Of a stretch of DNA of 12,196 nucleotides, positions 1-7,682 are shown one piece after another. Numbering within the stretch: position 1 is the stretch's first letter; every line of letters begins with the position of its first letter. Source of the stretch: Acidimicrobiales bacterium. Lineage in GTDB: Bacteria > Actinomycetota > Acidimicrobiia > Acidimicrobiales > JAKAVM01. Below the pieces are notes generated by a model. The model did no database searches. It saw only the letters and a program-made list of their open reading frames with translations, and had not been told where the DNA came from. Location: NCBI GenBank assembly GCA_027451785.1, contig DAIDIS010000179.1:1-12196 (forward strand), written 5' to 3'. A program made the position numbers and the translations under genes.

Positions 1-637
1 TGCGTTTCCGATATTCGTCGGTGGTACAGGGTTGTATTCGCAGGCGACTCTTGATGGCTTTGAGATTCCCGGGAGTTGGCCTGAAGTGAGGATGGAACTG
101 GAAAGTGAGGCTCTTGCGGGGGGGCTGGCTGGGCTTTACGAAAGGCTTGTTTCGATGGATCCCTTGGCGGCCTCAAGAATGGAGCCCACGAACGCCAGGC
201 GGATTGTGAGGGCGCTTGAAGTTGCGATTGGGTCCGGGAGGGCGTTTTCGTCTTTCGGCGAGGGGGTTGGCAACTACCCCGAATCGAAGGTCCTGAGAAT
301 TGGACTTGCGACAGATCGAGCCGAACAGGCTAAGCGGATCAAGGCGCGGCTGGTCGAGCAGGTGAGAAAAGGGTTTGCCGACGAAGCCAGAAGAATCCTT
401 GAAAGCTTCAGCCCAGTGTCGCGCACCGCCCGGCAAGCCATCGGTTACGCAGAGATGTTTGGGCACGTGGAAGAGGGCCTCGCGTTGGATGAGTGCATTG
501 CCCGTGCCGCCGGGCGGGCAAATTCGTTCGCAAAAAGGCAGGAGAGGTGGTTCAGGCGGGACCCGAGGATCGAGTGGATCAACGTGGAGAAGGAACCTCT
601 TGGAACAGCGGCGGCAAGTATCCTGCGATACTTCTAA
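1..637 (+). CDS. miaA: tRNA dimethylallyltransferase MiaA, 3' part (5' end outside window)
   Basis: This enzyme transfers a dimethylallyl group to N6 of A37 in tRNAs that read U-starting codons, stabilising codon-anticodon pairing. The reading frame is open from base 2, so the gene begins upstream. About 211 C-terminal residues are present of a family length near 300, and the N-terminal P-loop is missing. The frame opens with the family motif VGGTGLY (bases 17-37), followed by NARRIVRALEV, then TARQAIGYAEM and the C-terminal AKRQERWFRRDPRIEW signature. The TTG at base 32 is the Leu codon inside VGGTGLY and is not a start. The stop is one base before the proposed dapF start, so the two are probably co-transcribed. 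The same miaA-dapF-hflX order is known from mycobacteria. No anomaly is seen in the part present. Confidence 0.97.
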   Translation, partial: AFPIFVGGTGLYSQATLDGFEIPGSWPEVRMELESEALAGGLAGLYERLVSMDPLAASRMEPTNARRIVRALEVAIGSGRAFSSFGEGVGNYPESKVLRIGLATDRAEQAKRIKARLVEQVRKGFADEARRILESFSPVSRTARQAIGYAEMFGHVEEGLALDECIARAAGRANSFAKRQERWFRRDPRIEWINVEKEPLGTAAASILRYF

Positions 638-638
638 A

Positions 639-1615
639 GTGACATTTTCGCTCGCGCTCAACTTCTCGAAGCACCATGGCGCCGGAAACGATTTTCTCGT
701 TGCCGATAGGGCAACCTCACGTATGCTTGCCCATCGATTCGGCGAGAATCTCGGCGAGATGGCAAGTCGGCTCTGTGACCGTCGCAAGGGCTTTGGTTCC
801 GACGGGCTTATTTCAGCGAATCCGGGTGGCGAAGGCGAGTATGCTCGCATGCTCCTTTACAACGCCGATGGGTCAAGAGCGGCAATGAGCGGCAACGGCA
901 TTCGCTGCTTTGCTCAGGCATTGTTGTTTGCCGAACTGGAAAAGGATGAAGGCGAAGGAGCGGAACGGAACGGGCACGGTTCGAGAGAGAGCACGCACGA
1001 GCCGGGTGACCCTTACCCTAGGGAGTTCCTCATCGGTACCGACGCAGGCCCAAGGAGGATAGTTGTGGAAGGGCCGGGGCCGGTTTCCGAGATTGGAGTC
1101 TCAATGGGTGAAGTCAACTGCGAACAGGTTGGGCTCGACGACCCAAGGGTGGCTTGGTTAAGCGATTTCGGGGACCTTAATGCTTCGAGAATCGCACTTG
1201 CCGATGTGGGAAACCCGCATCTAGTGATCGCAGTCCCTTCCCGCGAGGATTTAGATAAAGTCGATCTTCCGGTACTTGGCTCAGAGGCTCAGGCGAGATT
1301 CCGAGGCGGCGTCAATGTGGAGGTGGCTTGTCTCGCCGAGCTTTCCGGGAGCGGGCGACCCGAAGTCCTCATGAAGGTCTTTGAACGCGGGGTGGGGCCA
1401 ACGGGCGCTTGTGGTACTGGAAGCACGGCCGTGGCGAGTGCGTTCGGCCTATGGGGGTTGGAGCCTGGAATCGTACTCGTCCATAACCCCGAGGGTTTGT
1501 TGTCGGTGGCACTCGGGCAAGGTGAGCCGATCCTATCGGGGACGATCGTCGAAATCGGAAAAGTATCTGCATGGGTTGAAACCGACTCCTTTGAGCTGGC
1601 CGGAGACGGCGGGTC

Positions 1616-1619
<4 letters not shown>
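639..1619 (+). CDS. dapF: Diaminopimelate epimerase DapF
   Basis: This enzyme interconverts LL- and meso-diaminopimelate without a cofactor, using two cysteines as acid and base; the product feeds lysine synthesis and peptidoglycan. I chose GTG at 639, one base after the miaA stop, because it puts the KHHGAGNDF signature at residues 11-19, as expected near the N-terminus. No strong ribosome binding site is seen, so translational coupling to miaA is likely. Visible active-site features are MSGNGIRC with Cys90, GNPH with His194, and ERGVGPTGACGTG with Glu249 and Cys258. The protein has 326 residues, longer than the usual 270-290, mainly because of a charged, low-complexity insertion at about residues 98-130. 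The usual Glu in the GxGET stretch is Pro254, while the catalytic pair is intact. The gene overlaps hflX by four bases (ATGA). Confidence 0.96.
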
Positions 1620-2917
<1,298 letters not shown>

Positions 2918-2929
2918 GCCCTTGTTGAG

Positions 2930-2937
2930 AAGGAGAG
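2930..2937 (+). promoter_or_regulatory. Shine-Dalgarno site of dapC
   Basis: AAGGAGAG lies seven bases before the GTG at 2945. It is one of the strongest ribosome binding sites in the window and fixes the dapC start. It shows that dapC is translated independently, whereas most other junctions here are overlapping or nearly so. Confidence 0.8.
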
Positions 2938-2944
2938 TTCACCG

Positions 2945-4078
2945 GTGAGCCAAGGCTTTGTCCCGCCAAAATACCCCTACGACCGCCTCGACTCTCTCCG
3001 GACCATTGCAGCCAGCTTGGATGGCGGAGCGATTGACCTGTCCATCGGGACTCCGTGTGACCCCCCGCCCCAATTCGTGGTCGACGCTCTTGGCTCGTCA
3101 GGGACCGAAAGGGGATATCCCGCGTCGGTTGGAAGTGACGCTTACCGTCGAGCCTGCTCAGGATGGATGGCCAGACGACTGGGTGTCGAGGTTCCGACCA
3201 GTGTCATAGCGGCCTGCATCGGAACCAAAGAGCTGGTGGCCAGCTTGCCTCACCATATGTCGCTGAGGGACCCCAGCCGCGACACGGTGCTGATCCCAAC
3301 GTTGGCATATCCAACCTATGAGATGGGTGCGTTGCTGGCGGGCCTTCGCCCTGTAAAAGTGCCGATGGACGCTTGGGGAAGGATGGATCTGAGTGCCGTC
3401 AGTGGGCAGGATGCCGAACGGTCATTGCTTTTGTGGGTCAACTCTCCCGGTAACCCCGCGGGCCAGTTGGAGGATCTGGGTTCCGTGGTCAAGTGGGGGA
3501 GGTCGAAAGGAGTCGTCGTTGCGAGTGACGAGTGCTACATCGAGTTCACTTGGCAGTCCGATCCAAGAACGGTTCTGGAGTACGGCCTTGATGGTGTCCT
3601 GGCTGTTCACTCTCTCTCCAAGCGATCCAACCTTGCCGGAGCGAGGATCGGTTTCTACGCCGGGGATCCCGAGTTGGTGACGTACTTGGCTCTCGTGCGG
3701 TCTCACTCGGGGATGATGGTTCCTGGGCCAATTCAGAATGCAGGGACCGCAGCATATTCGGATGATGCTCACGTTGATTGCCAGCGTGAGGTTTACCACC
3801 GCCGACTTGTCACCCTTTCGGAGTTGCTGGCCGCGTTCGGGTCAAAGTGCGAGCTTCCGGAAGGCGGCTTCTATCTCTGGGCCGAAGTTCCCGATCTCGC
3901 ATCGACCGACATCCCCCCTTCACAGGCTGCCTGGGATTTTGCTGAGCGGTTGGCTCGGACGGCGGGGGTCATTGTCAGTCCTGGGGAGTTCTACGGCATT
4001 GAGGGATCCGGCTTCGTGAGAGTTGCGGCAGTACAGCCTGACGAGCGGATTGAAGTGGCCTTGTCCCGGATCAAGTAG
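2945..4078 (+). CDS. dapC: N-succinyldiaminopimelate aminotransferase (DapC type, PLP-dependent)
   Basis: This is a fold-type I aminotransferase of 377 residues. It is expected to convert N-succinyl-2-amino-6-oxopimelate and glutamate to N-succinyl-LL-diaminopimelate. Visible family features are a GYPASVGSDAYRRA segment near residues 57-70, NSPGNPAG (166-173), SDECY (194-198) for the PLP ring, the Schiff-base lysine Lys226 within VHSLSKRSNLAGARIGF, and Arg359 in GFVRVA, the usual carboxylate-binding arginine. The GTG start follows a strong ribosome binding site at 2930-2937. The sequence alone shows a class I aminotransferase. The substrate is assigned from the SLSKRSNLAG pattern and from its place directly before dapD and dapE. 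A different amino-acid aminotransferase is the alternative, but is unlikely here. Only three bases separate its stop from the longest possible dapD frame. Confidence 0.9.
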   Translation: MSQGFVPPKYPYDRLDSLRTIAASLDGGAIDLSIGTPCDPPPQFVVDALGSSGTERGYPASVGSDAYRRACSGWMARRLGVEVPTSVIAACIGTKELVASLPHHMSLRDPSRDTVLIPTLAYPTYEMGALLAGLRPVKVPMDAWGRMDLSAVSGQDAERSLLLWVNSPGNPAGQLEDLGSVVKWGRSKGVVVASDECYIEFTWQSDPRTVLEYGLDGVLAVHSLSKRSNLAGARIGFYAGDPELVTYLALVRSHSGMMVPGPIQNAGTAAYSDDAHVDCQREVYHRRLVTLSELLAAFGSKCELPEGGFYLWAEVPDLASTDIPPSQAAWDFAERLARTAGVIVSPGEFYGIEGSGFVRVAAVQPDERIEVALSRIK

Positions 4079-4102
4079 TTTTTGGGGCTTATGGGATTGA
4101 GT

Positions 4103-4936
4103 ATGGACATTGAGGCACTCGAAAAGGCGATCCGCGGGCTTTGGGAAGCGCGGGAGACCACGGATTTCTCCGACAAGGAGATAAGGGACGTCGTTGTGAG
4201 AACCGTCGGCCTGCTTGATTCCGGGAGGCTGAGGGTTGCCGAGGTTGATCCTGACTCCGGGGATGTCGTAGTTCACGATTGGCTGAAGCAGGCCATCTTG
4301 CTGACTTTCCGGGTTTTCGCCATGGAGTCTTACGAAGTCGGGCCGTTTGAGTTTGTCGACCGGCTGCCGCTTAAGCACGGCTACGAGAAAATGGGAGTCC
4401 GTGCACTTCCAGGTTCCTCTGCTCGTTGGGGATCCCACCTCGAAAGCGGAGTCGTGTTGATGCCGAGTTACGTGAACATCGGGGCTTGGGTGGGTGCTGG
4501 GACAATGGTGGATACTTGGGCAACCGTAGGGTCCTGTGCTCAGATTGGAAGCGATGTTCACTTAGCGGGCGGCGTCGGTATTGGTGGAGTTTTGGAGCCG
4601 CCGAACGCTGTGCCGGTGGTAATCGAAGATGGCGCATTCATCGGCAGCAGGTGCATGATCATCGAAGGAGCAAGGGTCGGCAAGAACTCGGTCCTTGGTG
4701 CCGGAGTCATTCTGAGTCCCTCGATCCCGGTGATCGACGCGCGGACGGGAGAGGAATTGGGCCGCGGCAGGGTGCCCGACCACTGTGTCGCGGTTTCGGC
4801 GTCGAGGAGGAGGGACTACCCAGGAGGGGAGTTCTTCCTTCCCTGCGTACTTGTCATCAAGCGATTGGAGCCCGGCGAGAGGCACGACAAAGTTGCTCTC
4901 AACGACATCCTTAGGCTTCACGGGGTCGCTACTTGA
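4103..4936 (+). CDS. dapD: Tetrahydrodipicolinate N-succinyltransferase DapD (E. coli-like type)
   Basis: The enzyme uses succinyl-CoA to make N-succinyl-2-amino-6-oxopimelate, the first committed step of the succinylase branch. The N-terminal helical domain is followed by a left-handed beta-helix of hexapeptide repeats. The stretch MPSYVNIGA..GTMVDTWATVGSCAQIG is close to the E. coli enzyme, with the expected active-site Asp137 (in MVDTW) and Glu188 (in IIEGARV). GGVGIGGVLEP and RTGEELGRGRVP are also typical. I chose ATG 4103 (277 residues; E. coli has 274), which has GGGA six bases upstream. In-frame starts at TTG 4082 and ATG 4091 would add seven or four residues. The resemblance to the proteobacterial form is notable, because mycobacteria and corynebacteria carry a distinct actinobacterial DapD. 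The stop overlaps the dapE start as TTGA. Confidence 0.95.
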   Translation: MDIEALEKAIRGLWEARETTDFSDKEIRDVVVRTVGLLDSGRLRVAEVDPDSGDVVVHDWLKQAILLTFRVFAMESYEVGPFEFVDRLPLKHGYEKMGVRALPGSSARWGSHLESGVVLMPSYVNIGAWVGAGTMVDTWATVGSCAQIGSDVHLAGGVGIGGVLEPPNAVPVVIEDGAFIGSRCMIIEGARVGKNSVLGAGVILSPSIPVIDARTGEELGRGRVPDHCVAVSASRRRDYPGGEFFLPCVLVIKRLEPGERHDKVALNDILRLHGVAT

Positions 4937-6006
4937 CCGGCGAATCTCTCATTGGGTTGACGACGGAGCTAATGGAGATCCAGTCGGTTTCGCGCAATGA
5001 GTCCGAAATCGCGGGGTTTGTCGAAGACCGATTGAAACGAAGTACCTGGCTAAGTGTTTCAAGGTTCGGAGACACGGTTGTTGCGACGAGCCACGGGTCA
5101 AAGACCAAGCGTATTCTGCTGGCCGGTCACTTGGATACGGTTCCACCGAGCGACGGGCAAAGTATTCGTAAGGAGGGGGAGCGACTCTTCGGGCTTGGGG
5201 CATCGGACATGAAGGGCGGCTTGGCCGTGCTGTTGGAGCTGGCTACAGGCCCAGCGCCCACCAAGTACGAGACCACCTTCGTTTTCTATGCTTGCGAGGA
5301 AGTCGACAAGTCCGAGAACTCGCTCCGCAATCTTGCGTTGGACCACCCGAGCATTCTTGGCTGCGATGCAGCGATCCTTTGCGAACCGACTTCGGCAAGG
5401 ATTGAGGCCGGTTGTCAAGGCTCGATGAGGTTAGCTGTGGTCGTGGCGGGGAAAAGGGCTCATGTCGCTAGGCCGTGGATGGGAGAGAATGCGATCCATC
5501 GCAGCGCTCAGGTTGTCTCAGCGATAACAGGGTACGAAAACCGAATTGTGAACCTGGACGACTGCGAGTACCGGGAATCGACCCAGGTTGTCGCCTTGCA
5601 TGGAGGCGTGGCGGGAAACGTCATTCCTGACGAGGCGATGGTGACGATCAACCATAGGTTCGCGCCCGATGTCAGCGGGGAAGAGGCCTACGAGCGACTT
5701 GTGTCAGCGATCGAACCACACCTGGGGAAACCGGGCGACAAAGTCGAAATATTAGATCTCACGATCGGTTGCCCACCCGGGCTGTCGGACCCCATTCTCC
5801 GAGAGCTTTCGTCGCTGAGTGAGTCCAAGCCGGTAGGAAAGCTGGGTCTGACCGATGCCTCGCTTTTTGCTGAGTTGGGGATTCCCGCAACCAACTTCGG
5901 GCCCGGAAATTCGGAACTCGCTCATACGCCGCACGAGTTCGTGACGGAGTCGGAACTTGAGAGGGCTTATGACGTCCTGTCCAAGCTGTTGTCCGGTGAT
6001 TCGTGA
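4933..6006 (+). CDS. dapE: Succinyl-diaminopimelate desuccinylase DapE (M20 metallopeptidase family)
   Basis: DapE removes succinate from N-succinyl-LL-diaminopimelate to give LL-diaminopimelate, which DapF then epimerises. The 357-residue product has the M20 dinuclear zinc pattern: AGHLDTVP with His66 and Asp68, GASDMKGG with bridging Asp92, ACEEVD with catalytic Glu122 and metal-binding Glu123, CEPTS with Glu151, and ELAHTPHEF with His331. The dimerisation or lid domain lies roughly between residues 160 and 275. The start is TTG 4933, four bases inside dapD (TTGA), and gives the usual short N-terminus before LTTELMEIQSVS. M20 enzymes vary in substrate; position after dapC and dapD decides the name. 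It is the last gene of the plus-strand run, before a repeat-containing convergent gap. Confidence 0.92.
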   Translation: MTGESLIGLTTELMEIQSVSRNESEIAGFVEDRLKRSTWLSVSRFGDTVVATSHGSKTKRILLAGHLDTVPPSDGQSIRKEGERLFGLGASDMKGGLAVLLELATGPAPTKYETTFVFYACEEVDKSENSLRNLALDHPSILGCDAAILCEPTSARIEAGCQGSMRLAVVVAGKRAHVARPWMGENAIHRSAQVVSAITGYENRIVNLDDCEYRESTQVVALHGGVAGNVIPDEAMVTINHRFAPDVSGEEAYERLVSAIEPHLGKPGDKVEILDLTIGCPPGLSDPILRELSSLSESKPVGKLGLTDASLFAELGIPATNFGPGNSELAHTPHEFVTESELERAYDVLSKLLSGDS

Positions 6007-6033
6007 CTCGTGAACCGGTTGTTCGGCGACCAT

Positions 6034-6089
6034 TTAAAGAATGTTGGTGCTTGCGCCTAAGTTAAAGAATGTTGGTGCTTGCAGCTAAG
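6034..6089. repeat. Tandem duplication, two 28-bp units
   Basis: Bases 6034-6061 and 6062-6089 are head-to-tail copies beginning TTAAAGAATGTTGGTGCTTG. They differ at only two positions (6055/6083 and 6056/6084). They lie between the stops of dapE and lexA, in noncoding sequence. The near identity suggests a recent duplication or a maintained element; no function is evident. Confidence 0.95.
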
Positions 6090-6131
6090 GCGTTGCGGTA
6101 CCTGCCCTTAGGGCGTTGCGGTACCTGCCCG
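6086..6131. repeat. Tandem duplication, two 23-bp units around GGTACC
   Basis: Bases 6086-6108 and 6109-6131 are tandem copies sharing the 19-base core GGCGTTGCGGTACCTGCCC (6089-6107 and 6112-6130). The array starts where the 28-bp array ends, the two overlapping by four bases, so two unrelated duplications lie side by side in one 139-base gap. Confidence 0.95.
6095..6128. terminator. Hairpin between convergent dapE and lexA, possible bidirectional terminator
   Basis: Because GGTACC is self-complementary, its two copies (6097-6102 and 6120-6125) can pair. Inside them GCCC-TTA-GGGC (6104-6114) forms a second stem, and flanking GC pairs can extend the outer stem with a one-base bulge. The site between two converging genes fits a terminator, but neither strand shows a U-tract directly after it, so termination is inferred. 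Confidence 0.4.
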
Positions 6132-6145
6132 GGAGTCTCTTTGCC

Positions 6146-6778
6146 TCAGACTCGTCTGATGACGGTTACAACCTTGCCGTAGACGACCACCTCCGAGGGA
6201 TCGAAGATCATCGGCTCCATGGCCGAGTTGGAAGGCTCGAGTATGACCTTTGAATCCTTGCGTCTGAAGGTCTTCACCGTACCCTCCTCCTCGCCGAATC
6301 CCGCAACGACGATCTCGCCGTTGACGGCAGTCGGCTGCGACCTGACGACAACGTAGTCACCGTCGAAGATCCCGGCCTCGATCATGGATTCGCCACGCAC
6401 CTGGACCATGAAAAGCTCGCCTTCACCTGTTAGCTCCTTGGGCAGCGGGAAGACGTCCGAAACATTCTCCTGTGCAATCACTCCGGTACCGGCTGCAACC
6501 TCGCCCAGGAGCGGCACGTTCGAAACAGGGCTCGGCTTGATCGAAGAGCGCGATACGGGGTCGAAGCGAACTTCCAAAGCTCGCGGCTTGGTGGGGTCCC
6601 GAAGAATGTATCCTTCCCGCTCGAGCACGGACAGATGCGCATGCACGGTGGAGGAGGACGCTAAGGATACAGCTTCGCCGATCTCCCTCACCGATGGAGG
6701 ATAACCCTTCTCCGAGAGGTGACGACTGATGAAGCTCAGTATCTCCAGCCGCTTCGGCGAAAGTGACTCTGCACCCAT
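6146..6778 (-). CDS. lexA: SOS repressor LexA
   Basis: LexA represses DNA-damage genes and cleaves itself when RecA filaments form on single-stranded DNA. The product has 210 residues. The N-terminal winged helix-turn-helix covers about residues 5-70 (PSVREIGEAVSLASSSTVHAH). A linker follows, then the S24 peptidase domain with the scissile Ala96-Gly97 in GEVAAGTG, nucleophile Ser131 in VRGESM and general base Lys169 in GTVKTF. All catalytic residues are intact, so autocleavage is expected. The ATG is preceded by GGAAAGG (6789-6795 read on the minus strand) at a spacing of ten. The gene diverges from the LysM gene; operators about 190-250 bases upstream suggest autoregulation with a long leader. 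It converges on dapE. Confidence 0.98.
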   Translation of the reverse strand: MGAESLSPKRLEILSFISRHLSEKGYPPSVREIGEAVSLASSSTVHAHLSVLEREGYILRDPTKPRALEVRFDPVSRSSIKPSPVSNVPLLGEVAAGTGVIAQENVSDVFPLPKELTGEGELFMVQVRGESMIEAGIFDGDYVVVRSQPTAVNGEIVVAGFGEEEGTVKTFRRKDSKVILEPSNSAMEPMIFDPSEVVVYGKVVTVIRRV

Positions 6779-6964
6779 ACTTATTAAGCCTTTCCGATAG
6801 ATGGCCGGAAGTATCCGAGCCAGCGCTCAAGTTCCCGCAAGATCATTCTTCGCCGACAAGTGACAGTCCAGGTCCCAAGCATTACTAGCTGGGGCTTCAC
6901 CCAGGAGCCGCGTTTCACCTGATGAACCCGGCAGAAAGAGCTGTCACAGCGGCCGTGTATGAAT
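6779..6964 (-). other. Probable long 5' leader of lexA
   Basis: No protein-coding frame is convincing here. If lexA is transcribed from the -10-like element at 6983-6988, this stretch is an untranslated leader of nearly 190 bases. It holds a bulged stem-loop (6874-6893, CCCAAGC against GCTGGG with a seven-base loop) and a longer-range pairing of GTGACAG (6860-6866) with CTGTCAC (6941-6947). I recognise no known riboswitch. A promoter nearer to lexA cannot be excluded. Confidence 0.35.
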
Positions 6965-6978
6965 CGAACATGAGTTCT
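6965..6978. promoter_or_regulatory. LexA operator (SOS box), lexA-proximal
   Basis: CGAACATGAGTTCT matches the CGAAC-N4-GTTCG SOS box in nine of ten half-site bases. It sits just downstream of a minus-strand -10-like element (6983-6988), where bound LexA would block lexA transcription, which fits autorepression. Confidence 0.7.
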
Positions 6979-6982
6979 AATA

Positions 6983-7011
6983 AATATAGACCTACCTGTT
7001 CAGGGATACAA
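6983..7011 (-). promoter_or_regulatory. Candidate lexA promoter
   Basis: On the minus strand TATATT (6983-6988) lies 17 bases after TTGTAT (7006-7011). The -10 match is good and the -35 match is weak. The -35 overlaps the 20-bp palindrome and the presumed start point overlaps the SOS box at 6965-6978, so two LexA-type sites would flank the core promoter. Confidence 0.4.
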
Positions 7012-7025
7012 ACATATGTTTGTAT
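7006..7025. promoter_or_regulatory. Perfect 20-bp palindrome with LexA-like geometry
   Basis: ATACAAACATATGTTTGTAT is identical to its reverse complement over all 20 bases. Its centre CAAAC-ATAT-GTTTG keeps the five-four-five layout of the SOS box with G replaced by A in CGAAC. It lies between the lexA-side and chiZ-side operators. It could be a weaker LexA site or the site of another dimeric regulator. Confidence 0.6.
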
Positions 7026-7030
7026 TGTGA

Positions 7031-7060
7031 TTGACATCGAACGTATGTTCGTGGTTAGAT
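7031..7060 (+). promoter_or_regulatory. SOS promoter of the LysM (chiZ-like) gene
   Basis: A perfect TTGACA (-35, 7031-7036) is followed after 18 bases by TTAGAT (7055-7060) as a modest -10. The spacer contains the complete SOS box at 7038-7051, so LexA binding would exclude RNA polymerase. A start near base 7067 follows, which favours ATG 7095 over ATG 7065 for the gene. Confidence 0.7.
7038..7051. promoter_or_regulatory. LexA operator (perfect SOS box), chiZ-proximal
   Basis: CGAACGTATGTTCG has both half sites exactly as in the actinobacterial and Bacillus SOS consensus (CGAAC-N4-GTTCG). It sits between the -35 and -10 of the LysM gene promoter. It is the best operator of the three in this divergent region. 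Confidence 0.9.
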
Positions 7061-7094
7061 CGAAATGACCAAACGAACGTTCGAGAGGAGAGGA

Positions 7095-7586
7095 ATGAGC
7101 ACTGCTGCCGTACTAGAGCCATCGGTGAACCGCAGGGACATTCCGCACACCCCAATTTCGAGCAACCGGCCAATCGGGAACTTTCGGGTCTTTCCCAACT
7201 GGTTGGAGTGGGAAGAAACGGGGTTCGCTTCCGCGGCTGATTATGGCCACGAAGCGGATGTGGATTTCGAGAACCGCGGAAGCTCGAAGGTGGATGTTCG
7301 GACGGTGCGCGAAACCCGAAGCAGGCGAAGGCTTGGGCTTGGGTGGTGCATTGTTTTGGCACTTATTTCCGGCGCCCCGTTGGTAGGAGCAATATCCGTA
7401 TCTGCAGCCCGGGCGGCTCAAACGCCGAAGGTTGTCACTGTTCAACAGGGACAGTCGATTTGGTCGATTGTGGAGCGGATCTATCCGGGGAGGGATCCTC
7501 GTCCGACGGTATTCCAGATAGTCGAGTCCCGGGGTTCGGCGATTGTCCACCCCGGCGAGCGACTTGAGATTCCACCACCGAACTGA
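7095..7586 (+). CDS. LysM membrane protein, probable SOS-induced cell division inhibitor (ChiZ/YneA type)
   Basis: The 163-residue product has about 80 cytoplasmic, polar N-terminal residues ending in an Arg-rich RSRRR (75-79). One transmembrane segment follows (about 80-102), then an extracytoplasmic LysM domain (about 112-159: VVTVQQGQSIWSIVERIY ... VHPGERLEIP) expected to bind peptidoglycan. This layout and length resemble mycobacterial ChiZ; Bacillus YneA and corynebacterial DivS have related roles in halting division during the SOS response. Position between lexA and nrdR and a perfect SOS box in the promoter support the role, though sequence similarity outside LysM is weak. I chose ATG 7095 because a purine-rich AGAGGAGAGG precedes it; ATG 7065 has no such site and lies at the predicted transcription start. 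It is followed by a terminator-like hairpin. Confidence 0.8.
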   Translation: MSTAAVLEPSVNRRDIPHTPISSNRPIGNFRVFPNWLEWEETGFASAADYGHEADVDFENRGSSKVDVRTVRETRSRRRLGLGWCIVLALISGAPLVGAISVSAARAAQTPKVVTVQQGQSIWSIVERIYPGRDPRPTVFQIVESRGSAIVHPGERLEIPPPN

Positions 7587-7593
7587 AAATTGT

Positions 7594-7625
7594 TGCGGGA
7601 ATAGCCTCTGCCTTCCCCGCATTTT
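7594..7625 (+). terminator. Rho-independent terminator after the chiZ-like gene
   Basis: TGCGGGAA (7594-7601) pairs with TTCCCCGCA (7613-7621) with one bulged C and an 11-base loop, followed by TTTT (7622-7625). It lies eight bases after the stop codon and would isolate the SOS-induced transcript from nrdR. Confidence 0.65.
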
Positions 7626-7682
7626 CGTGATCGCGAGCAATTCACCTTTTGCTTTTCCTCTCAGGTGTATAACGTGCAGTGT

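Noticed and set aside
375..638. In-frame upstream extension of dapF over the miaA 3' end
   Set aside because: It overlaps the conserved C-terminal part of miaA in another frame, and DapF homologues begin just before KHHGAGNDF.
6012..6024. GAAC-CGGTT-GTTC after dapE, resembling an SOS box
   Set aside because: The spacer is five bases rather than four, the left half lacks its leading C, and it lies just after a gene end with no start nearby.
6423..6830. Minus-strand frame overlapping lexA
   Set aside because: It is a shifted-frame shadow of lexA, which has complete domains and catalytic residues.
7074..7083. CGAACGTTCG palindrome in the leader of the LysM gene, resembling an SOS box
   Set aside because: The two half sites abut with no four-base spacer, so it does not match LexA geometry.
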